Assembly (NCBI RefSeq): GCF_018991925.1
Contig: NW_024736071.1
Location: 15,015,420-15,079,419, forward strand
Origin: Homarus americanus
Lineage: Eukaryota > Arthropoda > Malacostraca > Decapoda > Nephropidae
Length of the DNA: 64,000 nt
Reading direction: 5' to 3'
Shown: positions 49,380-63,818 of the stretch, piece after piece
Layout of the letters: every line of letters starts with the position of its first letter
How positions within the stretch are numbered: position 1 is the stretch's first letter
Notes under the pieces: generated by a model
The model's input: only the letters and a program-made list of their open reading frames with translations
What the model was told of the DNA's origin: nothing
Databases searched by the model: none
Position numbers and translations under genes: made by a program

Positions 49380-49721
49380 CACTAGAGGTCATATCATAGA
49401 CTAAGTGACCTCGTAACTGGGCACACTGTGGTGAAATTGGAGGTTGATTCCTACTCAAAAATAAATTCTCTGCTATTCATACACTACATTGATTGAATCC
49501 TTTTTACCTTAACGGGGATGAAACCAACAGATCTAGTTAGAGTTAAGTCTTAGTCCTACTTCGGCACTATTTTCCTGTCCCGCCTTAAATTAACGTGAAG
49601 ATTTAACGTACGAATCTTTAAGAATCTCGGACACAAAGCAACTAAATGAAGATTGCACCTGGCAGCTACCTTCTGCCGCAATGTGCAGACACGGCCGCGT
49701 CTCCACGACATCAAAGGAAAG

Positions 49722-49752
<31 letters not shown>

Positions 49753-50552
49753 CCTGAGGGAAAGGCTCAAGATGTTCTTGGTTTCTCCAGAATATCCTTC
49801 AGAATGCTTTCACCTTAGTTTCGAACCGTCGGGTTGGTGAACACTACTTCAGTTACCATCGTCACCAACACCACTTCCTCCAACACTACCTCGGTTACCA
49901 TTGCCCCCCCCCCCTCCCACAACAACAAGAACCATCTCCACCGTTGACAATATCAACACGACCACGACAAGAATTACAGTACGTAAGGGAGTTCTGAGGT
50001 TTCATACACTTCCGTAAGTGACGGGATCTGGACGCTTTATTCTCCTCCTCCTTTCCTTCATCCTTGTCCTTCCCCCCCAATCTTCCCCCTCCCCCCAATC
50101 TCCCCACCATCTTCCCTCTCTTTCCCCTCTCCCCTGCAGCCTTGGACATCGTTGTAACCGGAGGACCAGTAAGGGGGTAGATGATGGAGGAAGAGAAGTT
50201 GAAAGAGACAGAGCAGGAAGGGAGGAGAAGAAGGATGACGGAAGAGGAGGGAAAGCGCACTACTAGAGGATTTTTAGCCGTGTGATTGTCTGAGAACTCA
50301 TAGAGTGAAGGAAAATTCGATATCAGACAATTTGTCACTGGACAATTCACCAATGGGCAATATGCTCACTCACAATTCACCGTCGGACCAAAATGAAAAA
50401 AAAAAATCATCTTGAAAATTACAGTACTTTTTCCTCCTCTCGCTGGGGACGTATTGTCAAGCTCAACGCTGTCTATCTGTCTGTCTGTCTGTGTGTATGT
50501 ATATGGTTCATATTTATGTTTACCCATCTGCCTGTCTCTCTGCGATTGTGTA
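49379..50552. other. unassigned DNA with pyrimidine and purine blocks
   Basis: (GT)13 lies at 49726-49752. A C/T-rich block (50040-50125) is followed by a G/A-rich block (50180-50258), which could pair as an imperfect large hairpin. Frames crossing them are composition artefacts. No gene was recognised. Confidence 0.45.
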
Positions 50553-51260
50553 AATAATAATAATAATAATAATAATAATAAACGGTTTATTGAAAAAATT
50601 CTGCAACCCGAAGGCTGAAAATATACATTGGACATAAATGACTTATTACATACATTGGTGGTTTAACAAAAGCCTTCATTAGAGAAAGGTAAAGGAACAT
50701 ACAGTGAACATACAGATTAATGTAGGTGTTGAACAGCAAACTCGTAGTGTAGTAACTCCCTCCCAGATGGTGTTAGGAGGAACTCATGTGGTGTAGTAGT
50801 TCCCTCAGATGGTGTTATGAGGGACCTGGCGTGGTGTAGTAATTCCCTCGCAGATGGTGTTATGAGGGGCCTCACGTGGTGTAGTAATTCCCTCACAGAT
50901 GGTGTTATGAGGGACCTCACGTGGTTTAGTAATTCCCTCACAGATGGTGTTATGAGGGACCTCACGTGGTGTAGTAATTCCCTCACAGATGGTGTTATGA
51001 GGGGCCTGACGTGGTGTAGTAACTCCCTCACAGATGGTGTTATGAGGGGCATCACGTGGTGTAGTAATTCCCTCACAGATGGTGTTATGAGCGGCCTGAC
51101 GTGGTATAGTATTTCCCTCACAGATGGTGTTATGAGGGACCTCACGTGGTGTAGTAATTCCCTCACAGATGGTGTGATGAGGGACTTGACGTGGTGTAGT
51201 AATTCCCTCACATATGGTGTTATGAGGGACATGTGGTGTAGTAATTCCCTCCATCTATCT
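50553..51260 (-). mobile_element. LINE 3' end with internal minisatellite, copy 6
   Basis: The longest copy, on the minus strand. From the 5' side it has an 11-12-unit 45-bp minisatellite, then about 160 bp shared with copy 5 (tgtatgttcctttacc, tctaatgaaggctttt). It ends with the hairpin block ttcagccttcgggttgcag, which keeps a G-T pair in the stem, then aataaaccg and an ATT tail followed by ttacaca. Unlike the other copies it has no clear CA tract at its 5' edge and only a short TGTG at the tail side. Confidence 0.85.
50741..51252 (-). repeat. 45-bp minisatellite inside LINE copy 6, 11-12 units
   Basis: The + strand unit is cacgtggtgtagtaattccc plus tcacagatggtgttatgagggacct. As 45 bp is 15 codons, several frames on both strands stay open (for example LLHHVRSLITPSVRE on the minus strand). 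The same unit occurs 3.5 times in copy 5. Confidence 0.96.
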
Positions 51261-51655
51261 GCATGTATGTGAATTTATATCCTCACAATTTTCTCTCGAT
51301 CGAGAATGAATAATTCTAGGAAATTGACCCATCGGTGTGTATTTCTAAGGTGAAATCATTAGACAGCATACAATTTGTATACTTTGCATATGGAAAAACA
51401 GACTGAATGAGAGTTATAGAAGAGTGAAAGAAGAGGAATGAAAATCAGGGAAGCTGTTAAGATCTGGGGAGACAGGGTGGACACTGGAGGAACTTCATTA
51501 AACAGTCAATGCACACCTGAGCGTTGCAATGGCATTATGTGGTCAATACGGGGTTCAAAGTCGGTACCTGTATGTGTGTGTGTGTGTTTGTGTGTATGTG
51601 TGTAAATATGATTGTCATACTGTATCTGTGGGAGTACAAATCATTGCCATGTGAA

Positions 51656-51658
<3 letters not shown>
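51261..51658. other. unassigned DNA
   Basis: Nothing recognised. Confidence 0.45.

Positions 51659-51710
<52 letters not shown>
51659..51710. repeat. (TA)26 microsatellite
   Basis: A perfect TA run. Confidence 0.97.
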
Positions 51711-51714
<4 letters not shown>

Positions 51715-52635
51715 GACAATTTTATTTACACACACATACATCACACTTCTAAGTTGGCATAACAATGAATATTAGATCCATATTCATAAAATAAACGTTT
51801 CATTCACACACAAACACTAGCAGGTCCACAACACAAGGTCATGCCGTATTTACACCCTGGATATGACCCCACAAGTAGGTATTTACATGATTTGATACTC
51901 AGTGGTAACTTAGGGTTTACCTTACATATCTTACATATATGTGAAACACAACCATAAAATCTCTCATACACAGCAAATTTGCCAACCAAAATTCTGTATT
52001 ATAGGTAAATATTAATTAAATGGTCGTAAATAACTGTAGAATTGCATTTCAATAATGAACACCGCAGCGGCTTGCAATAAAAGTATTTTACGCGATAGTG
52101 AGAGTGTAAAGGGCTCCATTAATAGCTAAATATTATCACATAATTGAAATTTAATGTGCAATATGCTAGCAGCGCTCAGTTTTTGTGAATGCAAAAGTTT
52201 TTAGCAATTATTTGATCTCAGCATGACTTTGTAAAAATCCCTGATCTGTTTTTGTAAAATCTAATCAATGTGAAGGTCATGAGTGACGCTCCATATTTGA
52301 GGGCGTTTGCCATAATAAGTCATAGTTGCACCAGTAATAGCTCATACACATGTATTAATAGCACCTGTCTAATCAGTTCTAACTAGTTCAGGTGCCACAC
52401 TATATTTAGATTTCCCTTGAATTTGTACAAACTTAATCTCGTTTAATCCATCTACTCTAGAATGATTCATAAGTGAGTGTATCATTACATAAGTTACGTT
52501 AATTAGTTAAAATTTACCCCAACCAACCCTTATTACTCCAATTTTTAATTATGATTTTGATAATCATATTACTGTAGACTTAATTGGTTAGTTATTTAAC
52601 ATATTAAGACTAAAACAAAATGGACACAGGTGTGC
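51711..52635. other. repeat-poor AT-rich DNA, possible regulatory island
   Basis: No gene or repeat was recognised. From 52020 to 52600 the stretch has no microsatellite and is dense in TAAT, CAATAAAA, TTTACG and TAATTR-type motifs, resembling homeodomain and Hox binding sites. This is suggestive only. Confidence 0.3.
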
Positions 52636-52757
52636 GTCCGAGTGCAGTACCGGCCATGCTGCCTCCTTATGTACCGAAGGCTTTGTACTGTATACACTAT
52701 ACAGTGTCCTGTACCCACACTGTCCCTAACGGGCAGCCATGCCTATGGGACCCACTT
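52636..52757 (+). mobile_element. second copy of the 9716-9915 SINE-like body
   Basis: About 120 bp align with 9800-9915 (cgagtgcagtacc, gctgcctcctta, acactgtccctaa, catgcct). The tRNA-like head is missing here. It lies just beyond the 3' end of the LINE fragment at 52811 but on the opposite strand. Confidence 0.5.
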
Positions 52758-52810
52758 TCACTTTCTCTTTCACCCTTATTCATCACAATTCTAATACACC
52801 ATCAAGCTCC

Positions 52811-53690
52811 TCAGGGACGAGATACCAGTACACAACAAACGTTCCTTCTCTGGATTGCTATACTGAGACGCTGGAACAAGTTGATAGATGCTCTGGTGTC
52901 TCTGGTGGTGTCGATGAGCCTGGGACCCAATTCATTCAGTAACTTCCAGAGTCTCTGAGCCTATTGGGACAAAACACTATTGAGGGTTTAAGGTTAGTGT
53001 ACTTTACTTGCTTTAGGTTTTTCCTAAAGCTTGCTCCTCTCCCCGCTCCTGCTGTACTGAGGTGAAGGTAAATGGGCGGCAAGTTGGGAGCACATGTGTA
53101 GCTCCCCACCAGCTGCTTACCTTCCTTCCAGGGAGTCAGTGTGATTCTGTCTGGACGTTTGTTATCGGACCTTTAGACCTATGGTAGGCAGATCGCAGAA
53201 GTCAGATTCCTTTTAATGACGTGATTTACTTCCTTGGGCCTCGCATGCCAACCCCCAGATTTTCCACATATGAAGGTTTGTCCATTTGTTTTCACAAATA
53301 TACTTGTGAACAGTGTGGATAGGAGCCGCAAGACGAAGGGCATAGGGATCGAGGCGGGTGCCAAAAGAGTAGTTTAGGATGGCCTGAAGAAGTCCGGAGC
53401 TAATGTGGAAGATTGACACGCCCAGATGAGTAGATCTCACTGCCTGCAGTCGCGGTCTCTCTCTAGGATCTAGGTCATATGGTGCTCTCTCAAACATGTT
53501 CGGGGCATTCTTCTCCGCGATGGGTTTATCCAAGTGGGTTTGTTTTCTGTCCTTTGGGGGCGTTGATTTAGGTACTTGGGATGTTAATGGTCTCCCAACG
53601 AGTGGCTGCTTCCCTGAAGCGCTCACTGGAGTATATATCTCGCTTGTTAACTGTACAGGACTCTATCACCAGTGTAAGCATACTGTATTC
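52811..53690 (-). pseudogene. LINE C-terminal fragment with restriction-like endonuclease motif
   Basis: On the minus strand, read across at least three frameshifts, the order matches the C-terminal part of an invertebrate LINE-like protein. RPRLQAVRSTHLG leads to LQAILNYSFGTRLDPYALRL, then HKYICE and GLACEAQGSKSRH, with KEVNHVIKR in a shifted frame. SDNKRPDRITLTPWKEGKQL follows in another frame, then LLNELGPRLIDTTRDTRA and FQRLSIAIQRRN, and a stop at 52811-52813. The KRPD...TL.PW..G..LV block is the restriction-like endonuclease signature of LINEs that lack an APE endonuclease. Here the expected WD after LV reads GS, so a catalytic acid is lost. A TAG also follows TSAICLP. The upstream reverse transcriptase is absent. 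Confidence 0.78.
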
Positions 53691-53719
53691 GATAAACTGT
53701 AAGACAGTACTGTAGAGGA

Positions 53720-53758
53720 GTTAGTAATAGTAATAATAATAATAACAATAGTAAAGCC

Positions 53759-53808
<50 letters not shown>

Positions 53809-53865
53809 AGATAATAATAATGATGATAATAATAATAAAATAATAATAATAAAATAATAATAAGA
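53720..53865. repeat. (AAT)n microsatellite
   Basis: About 145 bp of AAT with CAG, GAT and AAAT variants, ending in AAGAAG. Confidence 0.96.
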
Positions 53866-56359
<2,494 letters not shown>

Positions 56360-56505
56360 ATCCTGTTATATCATGACCCAACACAGACTCAATATTATCC
56401 TGTTATATTACGGCCCAGCGCTTAGACCCAATATTATCCTGTTATATCACGGCCCAACACTGAGACTCAATATTATCCTGTTATATAACGACCCTGCAGT
56501 GAGTC
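56360..56505. repeat. 39-bp minisatellite, 4 copies
   Basis: Unit attatcctgttatatcacgg plus cccaacactgagactcaat. It is unrelated to the 39-bp array at 44369. Confidence 0.93.
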
Positions 56506-56671
56506 ATCCTACTCCATCAGCTGTGATGTTTTATGGCCTCTACTTATCCATAACGAGAGTAACTTGTAACTGTGATTTAGTTTCAGTATTCCACGTGTCT
56601 TTTTACTAGGTTGAATTATTGTGTGTTTGTATTTGTGAATGCGTATGGTTGTGCGAGCTTGCGTTTCCTAG

Positions 56672-56687
56672 GTGTGTGTGTGTGTGT

Positions 56688-56689
<2 letters not shown>
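56672..56689. repeat. (GT)9, 3' flank of LINE copy 7
   Basis: Directly adjoins the AAT tail. Confidence 0.95.

Positions 56690-57895
<1,206 letters not shown>

Positions 57896-57938
<43 letters not shown>
57896..57938. repeat. (CA)n microsatellite
   Basis: A perfect CA run of about 43 bp. Confidence 0.97.
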
Positions 57939-57940
<2 letters not shown>

Positions 57941-58202
57941 CTACTTCTACACATATAAACTTATATACACATAGGAATTAACAAAGATAAACACACACGC
58001 ACTCAGAAGTGTTTTATTAAGTCAGTGTGACCAGGATGGACACTGATAAGAGGCTCGTACTGCAGAAAGATTATTGTGTGTAGGTAGTGAGGGAGAGAGT
58101 GACGCCACACACATATCAATACTCAGTGAACCTTGGCCGGTGTTGCCGACGTCTTCTGTCTACTGACAGTCAGAAGACGAGCACTTTTTTTTATTATAAT
58201 GC

Positions 58203-58267
<65 letters not shown>

Positions 58268-58592
58268 GTTGCCCCTCGTGTACGAGGAGGGCCGGCCCAA
58301 GGGCCACCTAGGCATGAATTTATTTAAGGTGTAGACGCTGTCGCCAACACAACAACCACACCCTGAGTTAACGAGTTGCATGACCCAGTGTCTAGGAATA
58401 GTCCAAGAAGACCGGACAACTCGCCAGCTGCAGTGGCTAACCATTACCCCGGAAAAAGAGATCCGCAAGTCGATTAACATCCAGGTTCCCAATTACTGCT
58501 GGGTAGACAGAGGCAAGTGGCGTTAAGAAACTTCCCCATAGCTTCACCCTGCCCGAGGATCGAGGCAAGAATACTAACCATTACACCACAAG
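58203..58592 (-). mobile_element. tRNA-Ala-derived SINE, copy 2
   Basis: Aligns with 12453-12785 along the whole body: ttgcccctcgtgta, caacaaccacaccct, gttaacgagt, catgacccagtgt, gattaacatcc and cccaattactgctgggtaga. On the minus strand the head keeps the A box (tggtgtaatggttag) but has lost much of the anticodon arm, leaving a shortened B-box region. The (AAT)n at 58203-58265 is the element's 3' tail on the minus strand, (ATT)n. Gaps and substitutions relative to copy 1 show both are old. Confidence 0.85.
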
Positions 58593-58606
58593 TCGTACAC
58601 ACACAT

Positions 58607-58640
<34 letters not shown>
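58593..58640. repeat. (CA)n(TA)n microsatellite
   Basis: Interrupted CA followed by (AT)9. Confidence 0.93.
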
Positions 58641-58641
<1 letters not shown>

Positions 58642-59034
58642 CATACACTAATAAAGTTACACACACTTTTCATAGTCACATCTTTTACTGTTGGTTTTAA
58701 TCAGTGGTACGCCTCGAGTCATTCATTACAGGTGCACACTCAGTCAGCTGACCACTACCACTACTCCCTCGGGACCTGACCACTAATATTATTAAAGCTC
58801 TATTGCTTTTCTCTGTTTCGCTTTTAGTCCCATTAGAAATTGTCGGCCGAGCTGAAAATGCTATCCCCGCTTGTAATTATTGTAAGAGGGACGGTAAAAA
58901 TGTACTTTTGTGCGCCTGATGCTTTTATACCATAAAGCAACACGGTAACACTTTTTAGGCAGTTATTATTAGCAAATGTAAATTGAGACATGGAAAATGT
59001 AATTACATTGTCATGACTGATGGAAGAATTTAGT
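58641..59034. other. repeat-poor DNA
   Basis: Nothing recognised. 58800-59030 has several TAAT-type motifs (gtaattattg, tttatacc) and no simple repeats. Confidence 0.35.
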
Positions 59035-59640
59035 AGCCAATCTGAAATGGTTGACGACCACAGTCCTCCACTCTAAACGTTCTCGGGCTGTTTTATCCAA
59101 TCCTCTAGGGTTTGTATCTCTCTGGGGACCCAGTTTTTAATTTCATTAGTCCATCATAGTCTCTGCCTTCACCTGGCCCCCCTACCCTCAAATTTGCCCA
59201 TTAATATTTCTGTTATAATCCCCTCATCCTAATTATATGGCCAAAGTATCTAATTTTTCTTTGTACATTTCAAGTATTTTTCTTGAAGTTTTCGCTAATC
59301 CTATTACTTCATTTGTTTTCTTATAGTGTAGCTTATTCTTAGCATTCACCTATATCACCACATCCAAAGGCCTCCAACCTCTGCTGCTGTGTCCACGCTT
59401 CTGACCCATACATCAGTCCTTGCCCTATATAACTTTTCAGCAGCCTTTTTCTCAAATTAAAATTAATCTTCCTTTTCTTTGGGTCTTCTTGTCCTATTCT
59501 TGTTTTGATTTCTTCCTTCCAGTTACCATCACAGCTAATCTTACTTCCCAAATACACAAAATTTTTCACTTGTTTAAGTTCCCTGTTGGCTACCATAATT
59601 TTTATTTAGGATTTATTTCCAAATTGAAAACAACCAGTAC
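59035..59640 (-). pseudogene. LINE reverse-transcriptase C-terminal relic (RTE/jockey-like)
   Basis: The minus strand gives INPK and KIMVANRE, then VKNFVYLGSKISCDGNWKEE, IKTRIGQ, KRLLKSYIGQGLMYGSEAWT and QRLEAFGCGDI. This is the thumb and post-thumb region found in many invertebrate LINE ORF2 proteins (...YLGS.I..DG....EI..RI..A.....K..LL...Y...LLYG.E.WT...RLEAFE.). Further down, KLDTLAI, a shifted RYFGHIIRMRG and then NEIKNWV in yet another frame show continued decay. Frameshifts and stops make it dead, and the catalytic polymerase part is not present. Confidence 0.82.
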
Positions 59641-61456
59641 TTAGTATTTATAGCATTAACTCTTAAAACATAATTTTCACGTTTTTACACTAATCTGTTA
59701 ACGAGTTTTTATAATGCCTTATGCTAATACGATTTATAGTGTGTGTGTGTGTGTGTGTTTGTTTTAAGGAACTCAAAACCGGACCTCTCATGAATGTTTG
59801 ACTCTCGTAGGCTCGGATACAACTGGCTCGGAAAGTCAAACTATTTTAGTACATGTGGTGGTGTGACTCGAATGATTAAAAGCAGACACGACGTAAACAA
59901 CGTCGAGATATAATATTTTCTTTGTACTTAGCCGAGACACTTAATACCAGTATTATCGTTAACGAGTAATACGTGTGGTAATGATAAGGATGGTGATATT
60001 TATAGCAGCACTAAGGAAAAGGGTATTTTATTATTATTATTGTAGTAGTAGTAATAGTAGTAGTAGTGGTAGTAGTAGTACATTTTTTCTATTATTAGAA
60101 TTACTGTTACCAGCGTCATTTTCTCATATTCAGCTTCAGAACCGCCACCCTCCCTCACCACACCTTACACGTCGCCTGTGGAATGTTAATCTAGAGCAAG
60201 TGGCGAGGCAGTTTGTTTATGTGTCCGGTCAGTCTAGCGCAAGCTCAAGGAAAGACCCGTGTATGGCGGTGCTCATGGCAAGGCCGGGAACCTGTTGTGG
60301 TCTATCCTCGGGGTATGTTGTGTAATGTGGCCCGCTATTTCTCTCTTTTTTCTCGTTTTTTTTTTTATTTCTGGCAAACCTGATTATTTAAAGTCTATTT
60401 ATTTATGGAAATTCATGATTACTTAGACTGGGCCACAACATAACGTAAGCTAACTAAATCTAACCAAACTTAACGCTTGCTGAGTGAACATAACCTGATT
60501 TAATTAGCAACTAATTAGTGAGAGGATGCGATTAAAGTATTTCCGTAGGTTATTTTCACGATTAATCACCACAAATACAACTTTTTCGCCCCAGATCCTT
60601 AATAAATATGTTATGGGACAGTGGGTTACCTACAGTGAGATTCTGAATAATAATAAAATTTTGACAAATTTGGAGTAGTTTGTGGCGGAAACTAAAAAAA
60701 AAAAAAACATACAGCAAGTGAAGAATTAGCGATGACAAATGGAAAATGTGTGATTGGTTTTTAAGTGGTATTAGTACAACTGGTAGAATTGATTACTAAT
60801 ATGGTATTCTCACCTTAGGGCTTAGGTCCTCTTACGTGAGCGTGTTGGGATTTGGTGGGTTTGCGTTGACTTAGGTTCAGTTAGGTTAGGTTAAATTTAT
60901 GTTGGGTTACATTACGTTAGGTTCAGTTTTATTAGATTACGTTAGTTTAGAAGAGTTAGATTATTTTGGATGGGGTTATGATAGACTAATTTAGGTTAGA
61001 TTAGACCATTAAGAACAAAAGATATAACATAACAAAATAACAAATACAAACAGATTAGTTAACAGAAAATTAAGTAAAAGTCAATATATAGGTTAATGAT
61101 AACAACTACTAACAACCATGGACACATACCGAGGCAACAGGTGATTGTGATCAAGGTAGGTGACGGTAGACAGCTCGGTTGGTCATTAATTTAGGTAAAC
61201 AAAGCGACATCGCCAGGTACGGGATTGTGTATGAGTTGCGAATTATTCACATCCTGTTCTATCAGTCTCTTGAATAATGATTCTTTGTGTGTTTCTCTGA
61301 GTGTCCGCTTGTGTAACTGTCTATTTAATCACCTGTTTAGTCAGCCTCGTTTGCATATATTTATACAAAGAAGTGTTGGTAGATATACAAAAACGGCAGG
61401 ATCTACACAAAGCCACACGAGATAATGCAAGTAAGCTTTTGTACGCGGATGTAAAG

Positions 61457-61459
<3 letters not shown>
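59641..61459. other. unassigned DNA
   Basis: No gene was supported. 60040-60085 is a TAG-rich run. 59975-60325 is open for 116 codons, with a GC-richer right part and a donor-like GTATGT at its end, but no recognised protein. 60868-60990 is described separately. Confidence 0.4.
60868..60990. repeat. degenerate TTAGGTT-rich tract
   Basis: ttaggttcagttaggttagg and further gttaggtt / gattacgttag variants over about 120 bp. It resembles a drifted TTAGG telomere-like repeat, though simple T/G-rich drift is equally possible. Confidence 0.45.

Positions 61460-61511
<52 letters not shown>
61460..61511. repeat. (CA)26 microsatellite
   Basis: A perfect CA run. Confidence 0.97.
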
Positions 61512-61513
<2 letters not shown>

Positions 61514-62073
61514 AAATGAAAAAAACAAAAACAAACACAGTGCACCAACAGAAGGAGAATCAAAACCTGAAAGTTTATTCAGAACCGTCAGTACAATTCT
61601 TCATTATGCAGTACGCGACCTTACAGAAGTTCCTTTGTGGTGACACGTGCATATTTTACACAGGTATATTAATTTTTGATTATTCCAATATGATATTATT
61701 TAAAATATGCACTTCCAACTATTCTTGCTAGGCTAATATTATAAAGCAGTACTTACATTAATTCCCATGTTGTAATAATATGCTAAAGGTGCACTTAAAA
61801 CCTATTTAAAGAAGTGATTGAATCAGTTCACCATCATAAATTTCCCCGACTCAGACTAAACACTATATTGATCTACCCAAATCTGACAGAGTAAACAGAG
61901 TATCGTGTTATTAGGTCCTCTACAGTGGCTCTCAGTTGCCCAGTCTTATCCACTTTCCCTTTATACCTGCAGTTTCTTCCCGGAAATTCTTATTCACATT
62001 CTTACTCTCTGTGGCAACTGTGTGTGTGTGTTGTTTATCTTGTCAACATTTCCAGGTGCAAATAATACGAGAG

Positions 62074-62076
<3 letters not shown>
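61512..62076. other. unassigned DNA
   Basis: Nothing recognised. Confidence 0.45.

Positions 62077-62115
<39 letters not shown>
62077..62115. repeat. (GT)n microsatellite
   Basis: A perfect GT run of about 39 bp. Confidence 0.97.
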
Positions 62116-62121
<6 letters not shown>

Positions 62122-62205
62122 AGTCTAATGTCATGCTAACTTAAATCATTTTGATTAATTTAGTAACTTGCATTCCTTTAGAAATTTATCTGAAGGTTGC
62201 ATGTT

Positions 62206-62207
<2 letters not shown>

Positions 62208-62247
<40 letters not shown>
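62208..62247. repeat. (CA)20 microsatellite
   Basis: A perfect CA run. Confidence 0.97.
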
Positions 62248-62248
<1 letters not shown>

Positions 62249-62444
62249 ACATACAACATTTAGGTTCCCCTCAACTCGGATCACCGGACTCTCAAAACCA
62301 ATCACGATTTCTTGATTTTATTTGCACTCAATTTCCACTTCATGGCTCCGTGCCAATAACTCGTTGGCTTAGTCTGCCATCAAAGGCGAAACACTCATTT
62401 TCTACAACTCCTCAATGTCTAAGTCTTATCTGTATAATTTTATG

Positions 62445-62448
<4 letters not shown>

Positions 62449-62480
<32 letters not shown>
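62449..62480. repeat. (GT)16 microsatellite
   Basis: A perfect GT run. Confidence 0.97.
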
Positions 62481-62482
<2 letters not shown>

Positions 62483-63074
62483 CCGTCCGTGTATGTATAT
62501 TTGTGTTGTCTATTAATGCACGTGTCTGTGAGTCTGCATATATTTCTTTATCAAATATGAATTATCGCCTTATTTCTATTCACTTCTGTTTACGTTTCGT
62601 CACACGTAAACAAACATATTACAACATCAACAACATAAACTGCAGTGAACCATAACCCAAATTTCAAGTTTTTCTTCCCAAGTCAATTAATTTCACCTGT
62701 GCTTTTATTTAGTCGTTCACAAAGCTGAAAATCAAATACATTCAGTTACTAGTATTGTTAGTTCAGGTTTTTTGTAATGAAAACAAACATATATATTTTT
62801 TAATTGTGCTTTCGGCAAATTATCATCAACTATTTCATAGTCATAACTTGTTTCTTGTTGTTTTTACCTTTTGACAAATAGAAGACCACGCTCCCTCACT
62901 ACTGTATACCTGGAGGATATTCATGTATTCCAAAACAACAAACCAACAAAACGAACCTGTGGGATGAAGGTTAGGAAAATAGAAAACAAAAAAGGTAGAA
63001 CTGAGAGAGAATACGATACTGCTTTTTCCTGACACTCAGTGAACCACTTACTCCTCTGAACCTGATCGTATCAG
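62481..63074. other. unassigned DNA
   Basis: Nothing recognised; it would be intronic if the exon at 63075 is real. Confidence 0.4.
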
Positions 63075-63247
63075 AGGAAATTATCACAACCAGTCCGCCC
63101 CCAGCACCCCCTCCTACGTGTGCCACCAGGGCAACCAGGAGCCTCGTCCTGAGGTCAACTACATTCCAAGGTCACCCTCCTGGTTTGTCCTCGGGCACTC
63201 CTCCTTCGAGTCGCCGGTGACGCCCTCAGCAGGTGGAAGACGTGGTG
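63075..63247 (+). CDS. candidate coding exon, ~57 codons, unknown protein
   Basis: The frame GNYHNQSAPSTPSYVCHQG, then EPRPEVNYIPRSPSWFVLGH, then SSFESPVTPSAGGRRG is open. A run of 19 consecutive codons in it ends in G or C, unlike the AT-rich surroundings, which is the best coding signal in the window. An acceptor (gaacctgatcgtatcag) precedes it at 63074, and a GTAGGT donor follows at 63248. A stronger acceptor at 63041 (tttttcctgacactcag) would force an in-frame TGA in this frame but open another, proline-rich frame. The peptide is Ser/Pro/Asn-rich and looks disordered. No homologue was recognised. Its phase does not fit a direct join to the exon at 47823. Confidence 0.42.
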
Positions 63248-63309
63248 GTAGGTGATGTGTCTATGCCTAGTCATTACTGATACAACCGCTCCCATTCATG
63301 GGCACTCTC

Positions 63310-63700
63310 AAGGCTTTGGGGGAGGGTAGTAGGGTGGTGCTGGTGTATGGTCCTAGGGTGGTGCTGGGGTGTGGTTGTAGGGCGGTGCTGGGGTATGGTT
63401 GTAGAGTGGTGCTGGTAGTAAGGTTGTAGGGTGGTGCTGGTGTATGGTCCTGGGTGGTGCTGGGGTGTGGTTTGAGGGCGGTGCTGGGGGTTGTAGAGTG
63501 GTTGCTGGGAGTGTGGGGTGTATGGTTCTAGGGTAGTGCTGGGATGTGGTTGTAGGGCAGTGCTGGGTATGGTTCTAGGGTAGTGCTGGGGTATGGTTCT
63601 AGGGGTGGTGCTGGGGTGTGGTTGTGTGGTGCTGGTAGTTGTAGAGTGGTGCTGGTAGTAAGGTTGTAGGGTGGTGCTGTGGGGGTAGTGTTGAGTTAGT
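63310..63700. repeat. G/T-rich minisatellite, ~25-bp unit, ~14 copies
   Basis: Irregular units of 24-30 bp: tagggtggtgctggggtatg plus gt(t/c)(g/c)t variants. The minus strand gives a QHHSTTTPQHHPRTI-type frame of 152 codons that is a product of the repeat. Confidence 0.93.
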
Positions 63701-63768
63701 CTCTCTCTACAGCATATCTGCTGTCTGAACACGCGTACAGAACGTCAAAATAACGCTTACTTATGAAT

Positions 63769-63818
<50 letters not shown>

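Noticed and set aside
63274..63732. 152-codon minus-strand QHHSTT-type frame
   Set aside because: Translation of the G/T-rich minisatellite.
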